DNA from: Bacteroidales bacterium
GTDB lineage: Bacteria; Bacteroidota; Bacteroidia; Bacteroidales; UBA932
NCBI GenBank assembly: GCA_017962235.1
Contig: JAGCVS010000021.1
Span: 19,291 to 83,290 of the forward strand
Direction: 5' to 3'
DNA: 64,000 nucleotides
This document shows, piece after piece, positions 8,828-17,694 of the stretch (its first letter is position 1; each line of letters begins with the position of its first letter). The position numbers and the translations under genes are program-made. The notes under the pieces were generated by a model. It ran no database searches, had not been told where the DNA came from, and saw only the letters and a list, made by a program, of their open reading frames with translations.

Positions 8828-10366
8828 ATGAAAAAGATACTTTATTTGTTATTCTGCACCGCGGCTCTCGCCGCCTGCACCAACCTGGACGAGGAGATTT
8901 ACTCCAAGATATCCAAAGATAACTTCTTCACCACTGAAGACCAGTTTGTGAAGTATTCCGCACGCGCCTACTCCTCGTTGCAACACTGGGGCACGGAGAA
9001 GAGCCTGTGGACCTTCAACATCCAGAACACCAACGAGGTCTGCGTCCCTATCAATCCCAACAACGGATGGTGGGACGATGGTCGCTACAACGAGGTGCAT
9101 GTGCACGACATTTCATCCAGCAACCGTCTTCTGGAGATGGCATGGGACTACTGGTCCAGCGGCATCACCGCCTGCAACGACGTGCTGGACATGTTTGCAG
9201 ATGTAAAGCTGGATTTTGAGGCCAAAGATCGCGTTGTGGCCGAGGTCAAGGTGCTGCGCGCATATTACTTCATGTGCGGCATCGACGGCTGGGGCTACGT
9301 TCCCTTTTCAACCACCAAGAAGATGACGGGCTATCCTGAGAAGAAAGACCGCGCCTTCATGTTCGAATTCATTGAGAAGGAGATAAAGGACAACATCGAT
9401 TTCCTGCAGGTTGAACCCACGCCCGCCAATTACGGACGCATCACCCGCGCCGCCGCCGATGCAATCCTTGCCAAACTCTATCTGAATGCAGAGAAGTGGA
9501 TTGGCAAGCCTATGTGGAAAGAGGCGGAGGAGGCCTGCTACGACATCATCAGCCGCGGCCACTATCGTCTGGCAGACAAATACAAAGACAACTTTGACGT
9601 GTATAACGAGCACTCTCCGGAGCAGATTTTTGCTATCCCCTACAGCACCGTATACACCACAGACGACCACCACGCATTCATCATTTACATGTCCACCCTC
9701 CCCGCCGACCTCTGCCGCCCTCTGGGCATCCCCGCCGACGCTTGGGACGGCCTATGCGGCGAGCCTGACTTCCTGGCCAGTTATGAAGAGGGTGACACCC
9801 GCAAGAAGGACACCTGGCTGTACGGGCAGATTTACGACAAGGACGGCAACCCCGTGGAATACAAGAAGGATAAAGATTCTCCCGGTGTACCGTACATCAT
9901 CGACCCCTACATGCCGGAGAGTGTATACGGCAAGGATTCTCACCGCGAAGCTCTGCAGGGCGCGCGTATCTGCAAGTGGACCTATCAGAGCGACGGCCGC
10001 CTCACCGGCGGTCAGGTCGGCCAGGACAATGACTTCTTCCTGCTGCGCTACGCCGATGTGGTGCTGATGTACGTAGAGGCGCTGGTCCGCCAGGGCAAGG
10101 CGTCCCAGGCAGCTGAGGTGGCCGATTTCAAGGCCATCCGCACCCGCGCCGGGCTGAAGCCCTTCACCACCGCACAGCTCACTCTGGACAATCTCTACTG
10201 GGAGCGTGCCCACGAGCTGGCCATCGAGGGGTGGCATCGTCAGGATATGATCCGCTTTGACAAATATCTGGAGGCATGGTGGGCAAAGCCGGCCAAGGAT
10301 GAATCCGACTATCTTCTTCCGATTCCCAAGACCGCTGCTGCGGCCAACCCTAACCTGAAGAAATAA
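8828..10366 (+). CDS. SusD/RagB-type surface glycan-binding lipoprotein
   Basis: A 512-residue SusD-like lipoprotein with a lipobox AALAAC and acidic residues soon after the Cys (TNLDEEIYSK), as is common for surface-exposed Bacteroidota lipoproteins. The TPR-like helices (AEVKVLRAYYFMCGIDGWGYVPF) and the C-terminal RAHELAIEGWHRQDMIRFDKY motif are typical of the family. It forms the lid of the SusC channel. A purine-rich GGAGG Shine-Dalgarno lies 9 nt upstream, unusual for this genome and perhaps ensuring high expression. Confidence 0.94.
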   Translation: MKKILYLLFCTAALAACTNLDEEIYSKISKDNFFTTEDQFVKYSARAYSSLQHWGTEKSLWTFNIQNTNEVCVPINPNNGWWDDGRYNEVHVHDISSSNRLLEMAWDYWSSGITACNDVLDMFADVKLDFEAKDRVVAEVKVLRAYYFMCGIDGWGYVPFSTTKKMTGYPEKKDRAFMFEFIEKEIKDNIDFLQVEPTPANYGRITRAAADAILAKLYLNAEKWIGKPMWKEAEEACYDIISRGHYRLADKYKDNFDVYNEHSPEQIFAIPYSTVYTTDDHHAFIIYMSTLPADLCRPLGIPADAWDGLCGEPDFLASYEEGDTRKKDTWLYGQIYDKDGNPVEYKKDKDSPGVPYIIDPYMPESVYGKDSHREALQGARICKWTYQSDGRLTGGQVGQDNDFFLLRYADVVLMYVEALVRQGKASQAAEVADFKAIRTRAGLKPFTTAQLTLDNLYWERAHELAIEGWHRQDMIRFDKYLEAWWAKPAKDESDYLLPIPKTAAAANPNLKK

Positions 10367-10367
10367 T

Positions 10368-12134
10368 ATGAAGAGACTAATCGCTATACTGCTCACTGTA
10401 TCCCTGCTGGCCTCATGCGGCGACTGCGGCAAGAAGGAGATAACCCTCACACAGCTCAAAGACAAGATAGCCGGAGCCTGGCTGGGCCAGATGGTGGGCA
10501 ATATCTACGGACTTGAATACGAGAACAAGTTTGTGGATGAACCGGGCGAAGGGCCGTTCGTCTTCAACAAGGCGATGCGCAAGATGGAGGCGGTGGACGG
10601 CGCTTTTTCCGATGACGACACCGATGTGGAGTATCTCTATCTGATGATGATGGAGAAGAACGGCGTGAACCCCACCTATCAGCAGGTGAAGGATAGCTGG
10701 ATGTACCACATCCGCGACCGCGTGTGGCTGGCCAACCGTGCCGCGCTGGGACTGATGCATTACGGCTTCACCCCGCCCTACACCGGCAAGAAGGAGTACA
10801 ACCCGCACTGGTTCCAGATTGACCCGCAGTTGATAAACGAGATTTGGGCCTACACCGCTCCGGGCATGCCGGAGTATGCCGCAGGCGTCTCCGACTGGGC
10901 CGCACGTATCACCTCGGACGACTGGGCTGCATCGCCCACCGTGGTGTACGGCGCAATGTACTCGGAGGCCTTCTTCGAGAACGACATCCCCACCCTGGTG
11001 CGTCACGCCAAGGGTTATCTTCCCAAGGAAGACCGCTTCCGCAAGATTATTGACGAGTGTCTGGACCTCTGGAAACAGCATCCCGACGACTGGAAAGCCT
11101 CCCGCAAGGTGATTGCAGACGAACTGTACGTGAACGAGCCCGAAATCACCCGCAGCATCTGGAACGCCGACCTCAACGGCGCCATGGGTATCCTGGCGCT
11201 GCTGTACGGCGACGGCGACATTGAAAAGACGCTGAACATTGGCTGTGCGTTGGGCTTTGACTGCGACAACCAGACCGCCACCATCTGTGGCCTGCTGGGA
11301 GTGATAAACGGCGTGGAGAGCATCCCCATGGACCGCGCCATGCCATTTGAACACTGGACCAAGCCCTTCAACGACCGCTACATAAACGTGACCCGCTACG
11401 ACATGCCCGATGCCTCCATAGAGGACCTCATAGAGCGCACCGTGGTTCTGGCGGAGAAGAATATCCTGGAGCGCGGCGGGAAAGTGCGCGAAGAGAACGG
11501 CGAGAAAATTTTCACAATCAACGCCAAGGCCCGCTTTGTTCCGGCAAAAGAGGCGGCGATGACATTCGAGCTCCCTTCAGAGCGCGGACGCAATCTCGCC
11601 CCGGAAGCCGCCGAGATACTGGCGCTTACCCGCGAGACCGACGTAGCCACCCTGGATTCCTGCTGGCTAACCATCCCCAAGACATATCGTGCCTATACGG
11701 TTGATGTAATCAACGACGGCGTAGTGGGCGGTCCCGGCGCTGCGTTCTATTCGCTGGGAGGCAAATCCAACGCCCCCAAGCAGGACTATTTTGGCTATCG
11801 CTGGGATAAACCCATCACCACAGATATGGTATCGTTCCACTACGGCCCGCTGGAGGAATTCGGCGGCTGGTACAGCAACCTGCACGTGGAATATCTGGAC
11901 GAAGCCGGCAACTGGCAGCCTCTGGAGGCGACAGTCACCCCCGACTGGCCCTTCTGCGACGAAGTCTTCTTCCAACCACACAACGGAGAGTTCATCTTCT
12001 CCTTCCCCGCCGTCACCACCACTGCTATACGGGTGATAGGCGACGACGCCGTGCTGATTCACTGGAACAAATACACCAAGGATGTTAGCGCGTTCATTTC
12101 CATCACAGAACTTCAGGTTTATGAAGCAAAGTAG
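10368..12134 (+). CDS. ADP-ribosylglycohydrolase-family lipoprotein 1 (canonical metal site)
   Basis: A 588-residue protein with lipobox SLLASC. Residues about 25-340 are an ADP-ribosylglycohydrolase (ARH-like) domain: KIAGAWLGQMVGN near the start, the metal-binding acidic motif FSDDDTDVEY, and the second metal motif FDCDNQTATICGLLG. The C-terminal ~170 residues look like a beta-sandwich, possibly carbohydrate-binding (discoidin-like). The family removes ADP-ribose from proteins or hydrolyses related N/O-glycosides; export as a lipoprotein is unusual for it. It starts 1 bp after susD and overlaps the next gene by 14 bp. Confidence 0.85.
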   Translation: MKRLIAILLTVSLLASCGDCGKKEITLTQLKDKIAGAWLGQMVGNIYGLEYENKFVDEPGEGPFVFNKAMRKMEAVDGAFSDDDTDVEYLYLMMMEKNGVNPTYQQVKDSWMYHIRDRVWLANRAALGLMHYGFTPPYTGKKEYNPHWFQIDPQLINEIWAYTAPGMPEYAAGVSDWAARITSDDWAASPTVVYGAMYSEAFFENDIPTLVRHAKGYLPKEDRFRKIIDECLDLWKQHPDDWKASRKVIADELYVNEPEITRSIWNADLNGAMGILALLYGDGDIEKTLNIGCALGFDCDNQTATICGLLGVINGVESIPMDRAMPFEHWTKPFNDRYINVTRYDMPDASIEDLIERTVVLAEKNILERGGKVREENGEKIFTINAKARFVPAKEAAMTFELPSERGRNLAPEAAEILALTRETDVATLDSCWLTIPKTYRAYTVDVINDGVVGGPGAAFYSLGGKSNAPKQDYFGYRWDKPITTDMVSFHYGPLEEFGGWYSNLHVEYLDEAGNWQPLEATVTPDWPFCDEVFFQPHNGEFIFSFPAVTTTAIRVIGDDAVLIHWNKYTKDVSAFISITELQVYEAK

Positions 12135-13731
12135 AATACTCCTTCTGGCGCTGATGCTGATGGCCGGCTGCGCCTCGCCTAAGTCTCCGCAGAGCGTGAC
12201 ACTCTCGCGCGAAGCGCTTATGGACAAGATCATGGGAGGCTGGGCAGGCCAGACTATCGGCGTGGTGTACGGTGCCCCCACCGAGTTCAAATTCACCGGT
12301 ACCCTTATTCCGGACAACCAGCCCATCAGCTGGGGAGAAGGGTATGTGAAATACTGGTGGGACCGCAAGCCCGGCCTGTTCGACGATGTATACAACGACC
12401 TCACCTTTGCAGAGGCCTTTGAGCAACTGGGTCTGGACGCCACCTCGGAGCAGCTGGGGATGCGGTTTGCATATGCGCCGTATCACCTGGCGCACGCCAA
12501 TCAGGCAGGCCGCTACAATTTCCGTCAGGGCATCATGCCCCCCGAATCTGGCAACTGGAAAAACAATCCTCACGCAGATGATTTGGATTTCCAGATAGAG
12601 GCCGATTTTGTGGGACTCATGTCGCCCGGCATGATTCCGCAGGCGCTTGATATCGCAAACCGCGTGGGCCACATCATGAACAGCGGCGACGGCTTCTACG
12701 GCGGCGCCTTTGTGGCAGGCCTCTACAGCGCTGCGTTTGTGGAGAGCGACCCTGCCCGCATTGTGGACATGGCGCTGGAGGGCATACCGCAGGAGAGCAC
12801 CTTCTGGCAGTGTGTGAACGACGTGCGCGTATTCCACAAGAAGTATCCTCAGGACTGGAAGCAGGCCTGGTTCGAACTCCTCAAGAAGTGGGGTTCCGAC
12901 ACCGGCTGCCCCAAGGGGGTCTTCCTGAGCTTTGACATCGACGCCAAGATCAATTCTGCATACGTGGCAATGGGGCTGCTTTACGGCGGCGGTGACTTTG
13001 GCCGCTCGCTGGAAATCGCCACCCGCTGCGGTCAGGATTCCGACTGCAATCCTGCCACCGTGGGCGGCGTGCTGGGTGTGGTCCTGGGCCTGGAGGCAAT
13101 GCCATCCTTTTGGAAAGAGCCCGTTATGGAGATATGGGACCTCGACTTTGAGGGAACTGATGTATCGCTGGCCAAAGGATCGCAGTATTCGTTTGACCAG
13201 GCGCTTCAGCTGATTGCGCTTAATGGCGGAGAAGTTGCGGACAGCACCGTAACCATCCCGCTGAAGCCGGTGGAAGTGTTGCCGCTGGAGCAGAACTTCA
13301 CCGATACATACCCCATCTACCGCGACCAGAAAGACGACTGGATGAGCGACACCTACGAGTTTGACTTCTCCGGCAACGGCTTTGTGATCTGGGGCAATCT
13401 GGTTTGCCTGCGCGGCATCACTGCAGATTATGCCGCACGCGTGAGCAAGAAGCACGTAGGCAGCGAAGTCTTTGCCCTTGCAGAGGAGGATGACGACTAT
13501 GTGGCGGAGATCGAGGTGTGGATAGACGGCACCCTGGATCAGGTTTCCTTGCTCCCCATGAAGGGCACCTCCCGCAAGCTGGAGCCCGCCTGGAAGTATT
13601 GCATGGAGCCGGGCCGCCACAACGTGAAGATGGTTTGGCGCAACCCAAAACCCGACACCTATCTGCTGCGAATCAACGCCATACAGTATTACGGCGACAA
13701 ACCCATAGAAGACGTATACTATCATAATTGA
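12121..13731 (+). CDS. ADP-ribosylglycohydrolase-family lipoprotein 2
   Basis: A 536-residue paralogue of the preceding protein, with lipobox LMAGC. The ARH-like domain has KIMGGWAGQTIGVVYG, then DDVYNDLTF where the first paralogue has DDDTD, and CGQDSDCNPATVGGVLG at the second metal site. The acidic residues are kept but the spacing of the first motif differs, so the substrate probably differs from classical ADP-ribosyl-protein hydrolases. An extra C-terminal beta-domain (about residues 400-536) may bind ligand. The chosen ATG (12121) precedes a proper signal peptide and overlaps the upstream gene by 14 bp. Confidence 0.82.
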   Translation: MKQSRILLLALMLMAGCASPKSPQSVTLSREALMDKIMGGWAGQTIGVVYGAPTEFKFTGTLIPDNQPISWGEGYVKYWWDRKPGLFDDVYNDLTFAEAFEQLGLDATSEQLGMRFAYAPYHLAHANQAGRYNFRQGIMPPESGNWKNNPHADDLDFQIEADFVGLMSPGMIPQALDIANRVGHIMNSGDGFYGGAFVAGLYSAAFVESDPARIVDMALEGIPQESTFWQCVNDVRVFHKKYPQDWKQAWFELLKKWGSDTGCPKGVFLSFDIDAKINSAYVAMGLLYGGGDFGRSLEIATRCGQDSDCNPATVGGVLGVVLGLEAMPSFWKEPVMEIWDLDFEGTDVSLAKGSQYSFDQALQLIALNGGEVADSTVTIPLKPVEVLPLEQNFTDTYPIYRDQKDDWMSDTYEFDFSGNGFVIWGNLVCLRGITADYAARVSKKHVGSEVFALAEEDDDYVAEIEVWIDGTLDQVSLLPMKGTSRKLEPAWKYCMEPGRHNVKMVWRNPKPDTYLLRINAIQYYGDKPIEDVYYHN

Positions 13732-13745
13732 TACTGCACCCCGAG

Positions 13746-13803
13746 TTAATTACCCTGTCATCCCATATTAATTCCCCTGTCATCCCGAGCGAAGTCGAGG
13801 GAT
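13746..13803. repeat. Direct repeat plus dispersed palindromic repeat
   Basis: The 82-bp gap between two paralogous genes contains two near-identical 19-mers, TTAATTACCCTGTCATCCC (13746-13764) and TTAATTCCCCTGTCATCCC (13768-13786). The second runs into ATCCCGAGCGAAGTCGAGGG-AT (13782-13803), whose ATCCC/GGGAT ends form a stem. The GTCATCCCGAGCGAAGTCGA core resembles an intergenic repeat I know from many unrelated bacterial genomes. Confidence 0.65.
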
Positions 13804-13813
13804 CTCAAGCAAA

Positions 13814-15328
13814 ATGAAAAAAATCTACATACTTCTTCCTCTCCTTATTCTGGCGGCCTGCACCTCCAAGCCCGCAATCCCCTATGGGGAGACGGTAAAA
13901 ATGGATTCCGCCACCCTGATGGACAAGATTCGCGGCGGGTGGTACGGCCAAACCATAGGCTGCACCTACGGCGGCCCCACCGAGTTCAAGTATAAGGGAG
14001 GCTTAATCATGGAGGAGATACCCATCCCCTGGTACGACAATTACATTTACGATACCTTTATAGAAGACCCCGGCCTGTACGATGACGTGTACATGGACCT
14101 AACCTTCCTGGAGACAATGCTGGAGCATGGCATCGACGCCCCTGCAGAATGTTATGCAGAGGCCTTCGCGAATGCCGACTACAAACTGTGGCACGCCAAC
14201 CAGGCGGCGCGGTACAACATCCTGAACGGCCGCGGCGCCCCCGAATCGGGCCACTGGATGTACAATCCGCACGCCGATGACATCGACTTCCAGATTGAGG
14301 CCGATTTCATTGGCATGCTCTATCCCGGTCAGGTTAACAAGGCGTCCGAGCTCTCCGACCGCATCGGCCACATAATGAACTACGGCGACGGCTGGTACGG
14401 CGGCGTGTATATCGGCGCGATGTACTGTCTGGCTTATGTGTGCGACGACATTCCCACCGTGGTGTGCGAGGCGCTGAAGACCATCCCGGAAGGGACCAAG
14501 TTCCACAGCACGATATCCGATGTGATCAAATACTGGAAGATGTATCCCGATGACTGGAAGCAGTGCTGGTTCGAGGTCACCAACCGCCATGCCAACGACG
14601 TGGGCTGCCCCGAAGGGGTCTGGAACGGCTTCAACATAGACGCCACCATCAACTCCGCGTTTGTGGTTATAGGCCTTCTTTATGGTGGCGGCGATTTCTA
14701 TAAGACCATGGACATCGCCACCCGCTGCGGCAACGATTCCGACTGCAACCCCGCTTCTGCGGCGGGCATCCTGGGCGTGATGTATGGCTACGACGCCATC
14801 CCCGACGAGTGGAAGAAGGGGGCCGAACTCATCAAGAATATCCCTTTCCCCTACACCGGGCTGTCTCTGGGAGAAGTTTGCTGGGCTAACCTTGAACTTG
14901 TAAATATTATTTCACAAAAAAGTGAGAAAGAGGGGGACGATTGCATTTATATACAGTTAGAGTCGCCACGGGCAGTCCGCTACGAGCAGAGTTTCGAGGG
15001 GATAAAACCCGTAGAAAAGCGGGTGCTCAAGAAGGCCTTCACCAGCAGCGTTGACCTTCAGTTCAAGGGCAACGGCATAGTGGTTGAGGGCTCCGTGCGC
15101 AAGACCGGACATGCCGACGACAGCTACGTGGCCGATATCACCGCCCTGCTGGACGGCGTGGAGGTAGAAAACTTTAAGATGCCGATAGATTACATCAAAC
15201 GCAAATACGAGATATTCTCCAAGTATTGTTTTGACAGCGGAGAGCACATCCTCACGCTGCGCCTTAACAACCCCCATCCCGATTATGAGATTTATGCTTC
15301 AGAAATGGTTGTCTATGAGAAAGATTGA
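13814..15328 (+). CDS. ADP-ribosylglycohydrolase-family lipoprotein 3
   Basis: A 504-residue lipoprotein (lipobox LILAAC), closer to paralogue 2 than to paralogue 1. It has KIRGGWYGQTIGCTYGG, DDVYMDLTF and CGNDSDCNPASAAGILG in the same order, and a C-terminal beta-domain from about residue 370. The central EADFIGMLYPGQ and HIMNYGDGWYGG blocks are shared with paralogue 2. It overlaps the esterase gene by 14 bp (ATGA-type coupling). Three tandem copies suggest specialization on related substrates at the cell surface. Confidence 0.82.
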   Translation: MKKIYILLPLLILAACTSKPAIPYGETVKMDSATLMDKIRGGWYGQTIGCTYGGPTEFKYKGGLIMEEIPIPWYDNYIYDTFIEDPGLYDDVYMDLTFLETMLEHGIDAPAECYAEAFANADYKLWHANQAARYNILNGRGAPESGHWMYNPHADDIDFQIEADFIGMLYPGQVNKASELSDRIGHIMNYGDGWYGGVYIGAMYCLAYVCDDIPTVVCEALKTIPEGTKFHSTISDVIKYWKMYPDDWKQCWFEVTNRHANDVGCPEGVWNGFNIDATINSAFVVIGLLYGGGDFYKTMDIATRCGNDSDCNPASAAGILGVMYGYDAIPDEWKKGAELIKNIPFPYTGLSLGEVCWANLELVNIISQKSEKEGDDCIYIQLESPRAVRYEQSFEGIKPVEKRVLKKAFTSSVDLQFKGNGIVVEGSVRKTGHADDSYVADITALLDGVEVENFKMPIDYIKRKYEIFSKYCFDSGEHILTLRLNNPHPDYEIYASEMVVYEKD

Positions 15329-16838
15329 TCACACGCATATACTGCTGAGCCTGTTGATTATGCTGGTGGCCAGCTCCTGCGGGAGCTGCTCCAAGCACCG
15401 CAACCTGCCGGACGTGGACCAGGTGCCTGTTGCCCGTTACAACACGGGGCTGACCTTTGTGAGCAAGACGCTGGGCGTAACCGTAACATACGACATCATG
15501 CTGCCGCGGGATTATAACGACAATCCCGGTCATCGCTACCCGGTGGTTTACTGTTTCCACGGATACGGCGACGACAACACCTCCTGGAACGGACACTACA
15601 TGGCCTGCCAGGCAAAGATCACCAATCTGGAGGACAAGGGGCTGGAACCCATGATTTACGTTTTCCCCAACGGCTGGAAGACCTACTGGTGCGACCGCTA
15701 CGACGGCACATTCCCCTACATGACGATGCTTGCAGAGGAGATGGTACCCCTGATCGATCTGGCATACCGCACCATCGCCGACCGCGACCATCGTGCCGTT
15801 ACTGGCTATTCCATGGGCGGCTTCGGCGCCATGGTCACGGCCATGAAGCACCCGGATGTGTTCTCCATGAGCGCACCGCTCTCCATGTCGTTCCGCACCG
15901 ACGAGCAGTACATGACAGAATCGCAGAGCGGCTGGGACAACCAGTGGGGCAAGGTCTTCGGCGGGGTCGGGCAAACCGGGGAAGGGCGTCTGACAGACTA
16001 CTACAAGTCTCTCTGCCCGCTGCACCAGTTCACGGCCGCCAACAAGGATAAATACAACTCAGTTCACTGGTTCCTGACCTGCGGCGACGACGAGCAGCAG
16101 CTGCTCTTTGCCAACGACGACCTGCACGTTCTCATGCGTGAGAACGGTTATCCGCACGAATACCGCGTGGCCAACGGAGGCCATACCACATCTTACTGGA
16201 AAACCGCACTGGAGGAGGTCCTCCCCTGGTTTTCTTCCCTTATGGCTGGCCACAGCGAATGGCAGACTTCCCTCAGGGAGGTAAACGTCCCCGATGATTG
16301 CAAGTTCGATTCGGAGGGAGTTGTGGTATCCGACGGTTATACTGAGGCCGGCGGCAACTGCGGCACCGGGCTCTACATCGCATATGACGGCACCTCGGAA
16401 GCTTGGATAAAAGATGCAATGGCCATCCTGCAGCGCGGAATCTCTTCAAAGAAGTTCGTGCTGCTCCCCTGCAACGTGGCCGTACACTCACTTGCGGACT
16501 GCGTGAAATACTATAAGGACATCTATCCCACGAAGGCATATCAGGTACTTGCAATCGGCAAGGCTGGCACAGAAGCGGTGCAGAAAGAGGCCCTGTTCTC
16601 TACCCTTTACTTTGAAAGTGCAGAGATTTTGGGAGATATAAACCTTTCATCTGATAAAAACTATTATCTTTGCTATTCCGATGACGGTCAGAATTATAAA
16701 TCTGCCAACGCGTTGTACAAAGCATGCAAGAGCTGCGATGCAACATTTGAATACCGCTGCCGCAACCACATGGACGACCCGCGCACAGATTTCCTTACCG
16801 GAATTGAGTATATAAAATCGAATCTATACAACTTTTAA
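15315..16838 (+). CDS. Esterase-family (PF00756-type) lipoprotein with extra C-terminal domain
   Basis: A 507-residue lipoprotein (lipobox VASSC). The first ~310 residues are an alpha/beta-hydrolase of the esterase-D/feruloyl-esterase type: YPVVYCFHGYGDD oxyanion region, nucleophile elbow GYSMGGFGA, a later GDDEQQ Asp, and GGHTTSYW His. The remaining ~170 residues have similar hydrophobic beta-alpha spacing but no G-x-S-x-G, and look like a second, degenerate hydrolase-like domain. The start at 15315 gives a clear signal peptide and overlaps the upstream gene by 14 bp. The substrate is not known; deacylation of esters on the same substrates is an inference. Confidence 0.8.
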   Translation: MRKIDHTHILLSLLIMLVASSCGSCSKHRNLPDVDQVPVARYNTGLTFVSKTLGVTVTYDIMLPRDYNDNPGHRYPVVYCFHGYGDDNTSWNGHYMACQAKITNLEDKGLEPMIYVFPNGWKTYWCDRYDGTFPYMTMLAEEMVPLIDLAYRTIADRDHRAVTGYSMGGFGAMVTAMKHPDVFSMSAPLSMSFRTDEQYMTESQSGWDNQWGKVFGGVGQTGEGRLTDYYKSLCPLHQFTAANKDKYNSVHWFLTCGDDEQQLLFANDDLHVLMRENGYPHEYRVANGGHTTSYWKTALEEVLPWFSSLMAGHSEWQTSLREVNVPDDCKFDSEGVVVSDGYTEAGGNCGTGLYIAYDGTSEAWIKDAMAILQRGISSKKFVLLPCNVAVHSLADCVKYYKDIYPTKAYQVLAIGKAGTEAVQKEALFSTLYFESAEILGDINLSSDKNYYLCYSDDGQNYKSANALYKACKSCDATFEYRCRNHMDDPRTDFLTGIEYIKSNLYNF

Positions 16839-16870
16839 CTACTAACCAACCAATTTTAATTCAATTCAAA

Positions 16871-17590
16871 ATGAAAAAAGTTCTTTTTGCTATTGCAATG
16901 GTTGCAGTTCTCTGCATGACCGGTTGCAACAAAGACAACAAGATTCAGAAACGCCTTCTGATGTGCGGTGACGAGTGGGACAAGTACACTTTCACATATG
17001 CTGAGGATGGCAAGCTCTCTTTTGTAGACCGTAACAGCGGTGAGCGCACCTGGTCTTTCAAGTGGAGCGGCAACAAAGCTACCGTTACCTACATCAAGGA
17101 AGGTGAGACCAAGGATCCTCTGAGCTTCACTCTGGGCGACAACGGTTTTGTATCTTCTTACACCGACACCTACGGTGACGAGCGTTCCTGCACTTATGAC
17201 AAGGACGGCCACCTGCTCCAGGTCAAGAAGTTTGACGAGGTAAAATGCAACTGCGTATGGGAGAAGGGCGACCTTGTAAAATGGTCACGTTTTTCCGATG
17301 GTGCTGAGCAGTACAAAGAGCAGACCTTCATGGTTGACGAGAACCTCGCAGGTATTTTCCCCGACGCTACCGACAAGGCGGGCATCGACCGCTGGATGAT
17401 TGAGGTAGGCCTCTTTGGCAAGCCTTCAAAGCATCTCCTTGACCAGGCTGCATGGGAAGGTTCCGGCCAGGTTGCTGTACAGACCTACACCAAAGACGAG
17501 GACGGCTTTGTAACCAAGGTAGAGAAAGTATTCGACGGCGGCGAGCCCGAGATCTACGAGTATCAGTGGGAAGTTATCGAGAAGAAATAA
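16871..17590 (+). CDS. Hypothetical lipoprotein, DUF4595-like
   Basis: A 239-residue lipoprotein (lipobox LCMTGC at about residue 19). The mature part is a run of short beta-strand repeats of the type ...Y.DGKL.., ..YDKDGHL.., ..DEDGFVTKVEKV.., resembling the YD-like/DUF4595 beta-proteins common in Bacteroidales. No catalytic motif is visible. It follows the esterase by 32 bp and ends in a strong terminator, so it probably closes the ribose operon. Confidence 0.6.
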   Translation: MKKVLFAIAMVAVLCMTGCNKDNKIQKRLLMCGDEWDKYTFTYAEDGKLSFVDRNSGERTWSFKWSGNKATVTYIKEGETKDPLSFTLGDNGFVSSYTDTYGDERSCTYDKDGHLLQVKKFDEVKCNCVWEKGDLVKWSRFSDGAEQYKEQTFMVDENLAGIFPDATDKAGIDRWMIEVGLFGKPSKHLLDQAAWEGSGQVAVQTYTKDEDGFVTKVEKVFDGGEPEIYEYQWEVIEKK

Positions 17591-17610
17591 TCCTTATAAC
17601 TGACTCTTAT

Positions 17611-17650
17611 GATGCTGCCCCGTGTTTGCCACAGGGCAGCATCTTTTTTT
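17611..17650 (+). terminator. Strong intrinsic terminator
   Basis: GATGCTGCCC (17611-17620) pairs perfectly with GGGCAGCATC (17634-17643), and a T-run follows (17644-17650). It closes the operon that starts at rbsK. Confidence 0.92.
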
Positions 17651-17694
17651 ATTCGTGATAGTTGCTTAATTTTGGGGTACAAAGTGATATCATC

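Noticed and set aside
12103..13725. Long open frame (540 codons) on the minus strand over the second ARH paralogue
   Set aside because: It is the antisense shadow of a well-supported plus-strand gene in GC-rich DNA; it has no domain, no signal peptide and a His/Val/Leu-rich composition typical of shadow frames.
16661..16680. TATCTTTG near 16665 as a promoter for the lipoprotein at 16871
   Set aside because: It is inside the esterase gene, has no TTTG at the right distance and is 200 bp from the next start.
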